From positions 124,001 through 188,000 of the forward strand of contig NW_017566996.1 in assembly GCF_001661265.1 (NCBI RefSeq): a DNA stretch of 64,000 bases. The letters are read 5' to 3'. Source of the DNA: Saitoella complicata NRRL Y-17804 (lineage: Eukaryota; Ascomycota; Saitoellomycetes; Saitoellales; Saitoellaceae). Below are positions 62,621 to 64,000 of the stretch, in pieces. Positions within the stretch are counted from its first letter, which is position 1. Every line of letters begins with the position of its first letter. The notes below the pieces were generated by a model, which had not been told where the DNA came from, did no database searches, and saw nothing but the letters and a program-made list of their open reading frames with translations. A program made the translations under genes and the position numbers.

Positions 62621-64000
62621 ATGCCCAACGAAGACGACTACAAATCATCTCCCCGCAACCTCCTCATCACCTCCGCCGACGGCCAAACCGGCCACCTCCT
62701 CGCCGAACTCCTCCTAGACCCCGACTCCGCCGACGACTTCCACGCCCAATTCACGAGTCTGACATGTCTCACCCTCGATCCATCTAAATGTTCTGATCTC
62801 GAGGAGGCTGGGGCTAAGATTGTCGAACACGTCCCTGGTGATAAAGAGGGGTTGGTGCAAGCGATGAAGGAGGGGAATATTGATACTGTCGTGATTATCC
62901 CTCCCGCGAAGGAGAACAAGATGGAGTTGTTCACGGAGACCGTCGAAGCAGCTGTTGAAGCTGGGACGGTTGTTAACACGATCTTACTTTCTTCGGCGGG
63001 TATCGATTATGCGGATCCGAAGAAACATCCACGACTCACGGAGTTCAAGGAGATGGAACACATGCTCATGCGCCGTGGGAAGATGAACCCTGACTCTGAG
63101 ACGGGTAATTCGCCATGTATCGTCCGTGCCGGGTTCTACGCCGAGAATCTCCTTCTCTATACGAAAACGAGTCCGGAGCTTCCTTTGCCGGTGAGCGAAA
63201 ATAGAGCTTTCGCACCGCTCGCACTTGGGGATTTGAGTCTGTTGTTGGCCCATATCGCTGTCGGACGTGGACCGAATGGGTTATCCGACCAACACCGCGG
63301 GCAACTCATCATCATGACCGGTCCCGCAATGCAAACCCCCACCGAACTCGCCAAAACCGCCTCCGAACACGCGGGTAAACGAATCACCTACACCCAATCC
63401 ACCCCCGCCGAAGCCAAAAAACTATTGGAGAATGATACGAGTCTCGATGAGGCCGAGATCGAGTATTTGTTGGAGTATTGGGATTTGGTGGAGGGGTGTT
63501 TTACGGGGTATATTAGTACGCATGCGTTTCATGATATTACGGGGGAGAGCCCGCAGGAGATGGGTGAGTGGTGGGAGATTTATGGTGGGGAGTTTGGGGA
63601 GGGTGGGAAGGGCCAACCGGAGCGTAAACGTCGTCGTACGACGAAGGGAAAGGGACAAGCTGCGAAGCCGAAGGAGGAGCCGAAGAAGAAGGAAGAGGAG
63701 GTGGATTTGACTGAGGATGTAGATGATGAGGATGATGAGGATGATGAGGCGGAGTTTGAGCCGGATGCGGCGGTTATGCAGGGGGCGGCTGACGATGATG
63801 TCGAGGGGGATGTGGAGGAAGAAGACGAAATCGTCGCTGACGCCGACGACGATGACGAAGAAGAAGAGGAAGAGGAAGAACCGAAGCCCAAGGGAACGAA
63901 GAGGAAGTCGAACAACCCCACGGGGAAGAACGCCAAGTCTGCACCCGCCAAGGAGGCCCAGCGTGAGGCCGGGAGGAAGGGAGGTAAGGCTAGCGCTTCT
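62621..64000 (+). CDS. NmrA-like NAD(P)-binding protein with long charged C-terminal tail (3' partial)
   Basis: Rossmann-fold protein of the NmrA-like atypical SDR family, whose members sense NAD(P) redox state and some of which are transcriptional regulators. The frame is open for 460 codons and leaves the window. Start MPNEDDYKSSPRNLLITSAD; the dinucleotide motif is ITSADGQTGHLLAELL, followed by VVIIPPAKENKMELFTETVE, TILLSSAGIDYADP, CIVRAGFYAENLLLY, LGDLSLLLAHIAVG and MTGPAMQTPTELAKTAS. After about residue 320, the sequence turns into a basic run (KGQPERKRRRTTKGKG), poly-acidic segments (VDLTEDVDDEDDEDDEAE) and Lys-rich repeats (GTKRKSNNPTGKNAKS), giving the look of a nuclear protein. NmrA itself lacks such a tail. 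No intron is needed so far. Confidence 0.88.
   Translation, partial: MPNEDDYKSSPRNLLITSADGQTGHLLAELLLDPDSADDFHAQFTSLTCLTLDPSKCSDLEEAGAKIVEHVPGDKEGLVQAMKEGNIDTVVIIPPAKENKMELFTETVEAAVEAGTVVNTILLSSAGIDYADPKKHPRLTEFKEMEHMLMRRGKMNPDSETGNSPCIVRAGFYAENLLLYTKTSPELPLPVSENRAFAPLALGDLSLLLAHIAVGRGPNGLSDQHRGQLIIMTGPAMQTPTELAKTASEHAGKRITYTQSTPAEAKKLLENDTSLDEAEIEYLLEYWDLVEGCFTGYISTHAFHDITGESPQEMGEWWEIYGGEFGEGGKGQPERKRRRTTKGKGQAAKPKEEPKKKEEEVDLTEDVDDEDDEDDEAEFEPDAAVMQGAADDDVEGDVEEEDEIVADADDDDEEEEEEEEPKPKGTKRKSNNPTGKNAKSAPAKEAQREAGRKGGKASAS

Overview
The window is ordinary nuclear DNA of a filamentous ascomycete (probably Pezizomycotina; I cannot resolve the class). Evidence: short spliceosomal introns of 51-79 nt with GTATGT/GTACGT-like donors and CTRAC-type branch points, dense protein genes on both strands, and fungal products such as a division-1 chitin synthase, sterol C5-desaturase, a Ste7-type MAPKK, an FLC/TRP-like membrane protein, mitoribosomal mL58 and a GPI-type GH128 glucanase. 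I see no rRNA, convincing tRNA, CRISPR array, retroelement or DNA transposon.

Layout. 0-9 kb: PSMD5/Hsm3-like proteasome chaperone, 20S proteasome beta subunit PRE4, then the very long THO2. 9-18 kb: a disordered orphan divergent from a methyltransferase, an Atg38/NRBF2-like protein rebuilt from three exons, secreted GH128 glucanase, MRPL20/mL58 between two copies of a 51-bp repeat, and a Ste7-like MAPKK. 18-30 kb: SPT6 and convergent MRC1, then an FLC-type membrane protein and a TMEM234 homologue. 30-38 kb: an orphan coiled-coil protein, chitin synthase and a conserved-looking orphan. 38-41 kb: DEAD-box helicase HAS1, split by an assembly gap plus the tail of an unrelated short-chain dehydrogenase. 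41-46 kb: a gene-poor stretch and an orphan with an unusually long first intron. 46-49 kb: trifunctional C1-tetrahydrofolate synthase with a mitochondrial presequence and an internal second start. 50-52.4 kb: remnants of F-box/LRR-type genes. 52.6-64 kb: low-Mr tyrosine phosphatase, PRP24/SART3, ERG3, a dysferlin-domain (Spo73/Mug65-like) protein, COQ10, APT1 and an NmrA-like protein with a charged tail running off the window.

Most genes are housekeeping and do not form a pathway cluster. Possible functional pairs are PSMD5/PRE4 (both proteasome) and the closely spaced divergent COQ10/APT1. Features most worth a second look are the interrupted HAS1 locus, the dual-start C1-THF synthase, block-wise switching of coding-strand GC skew inside genes, the repeat pair flanking mL58, the F-box/LRR relics and the NmrA fusion. 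I did not find a convincing new multi-gene system.
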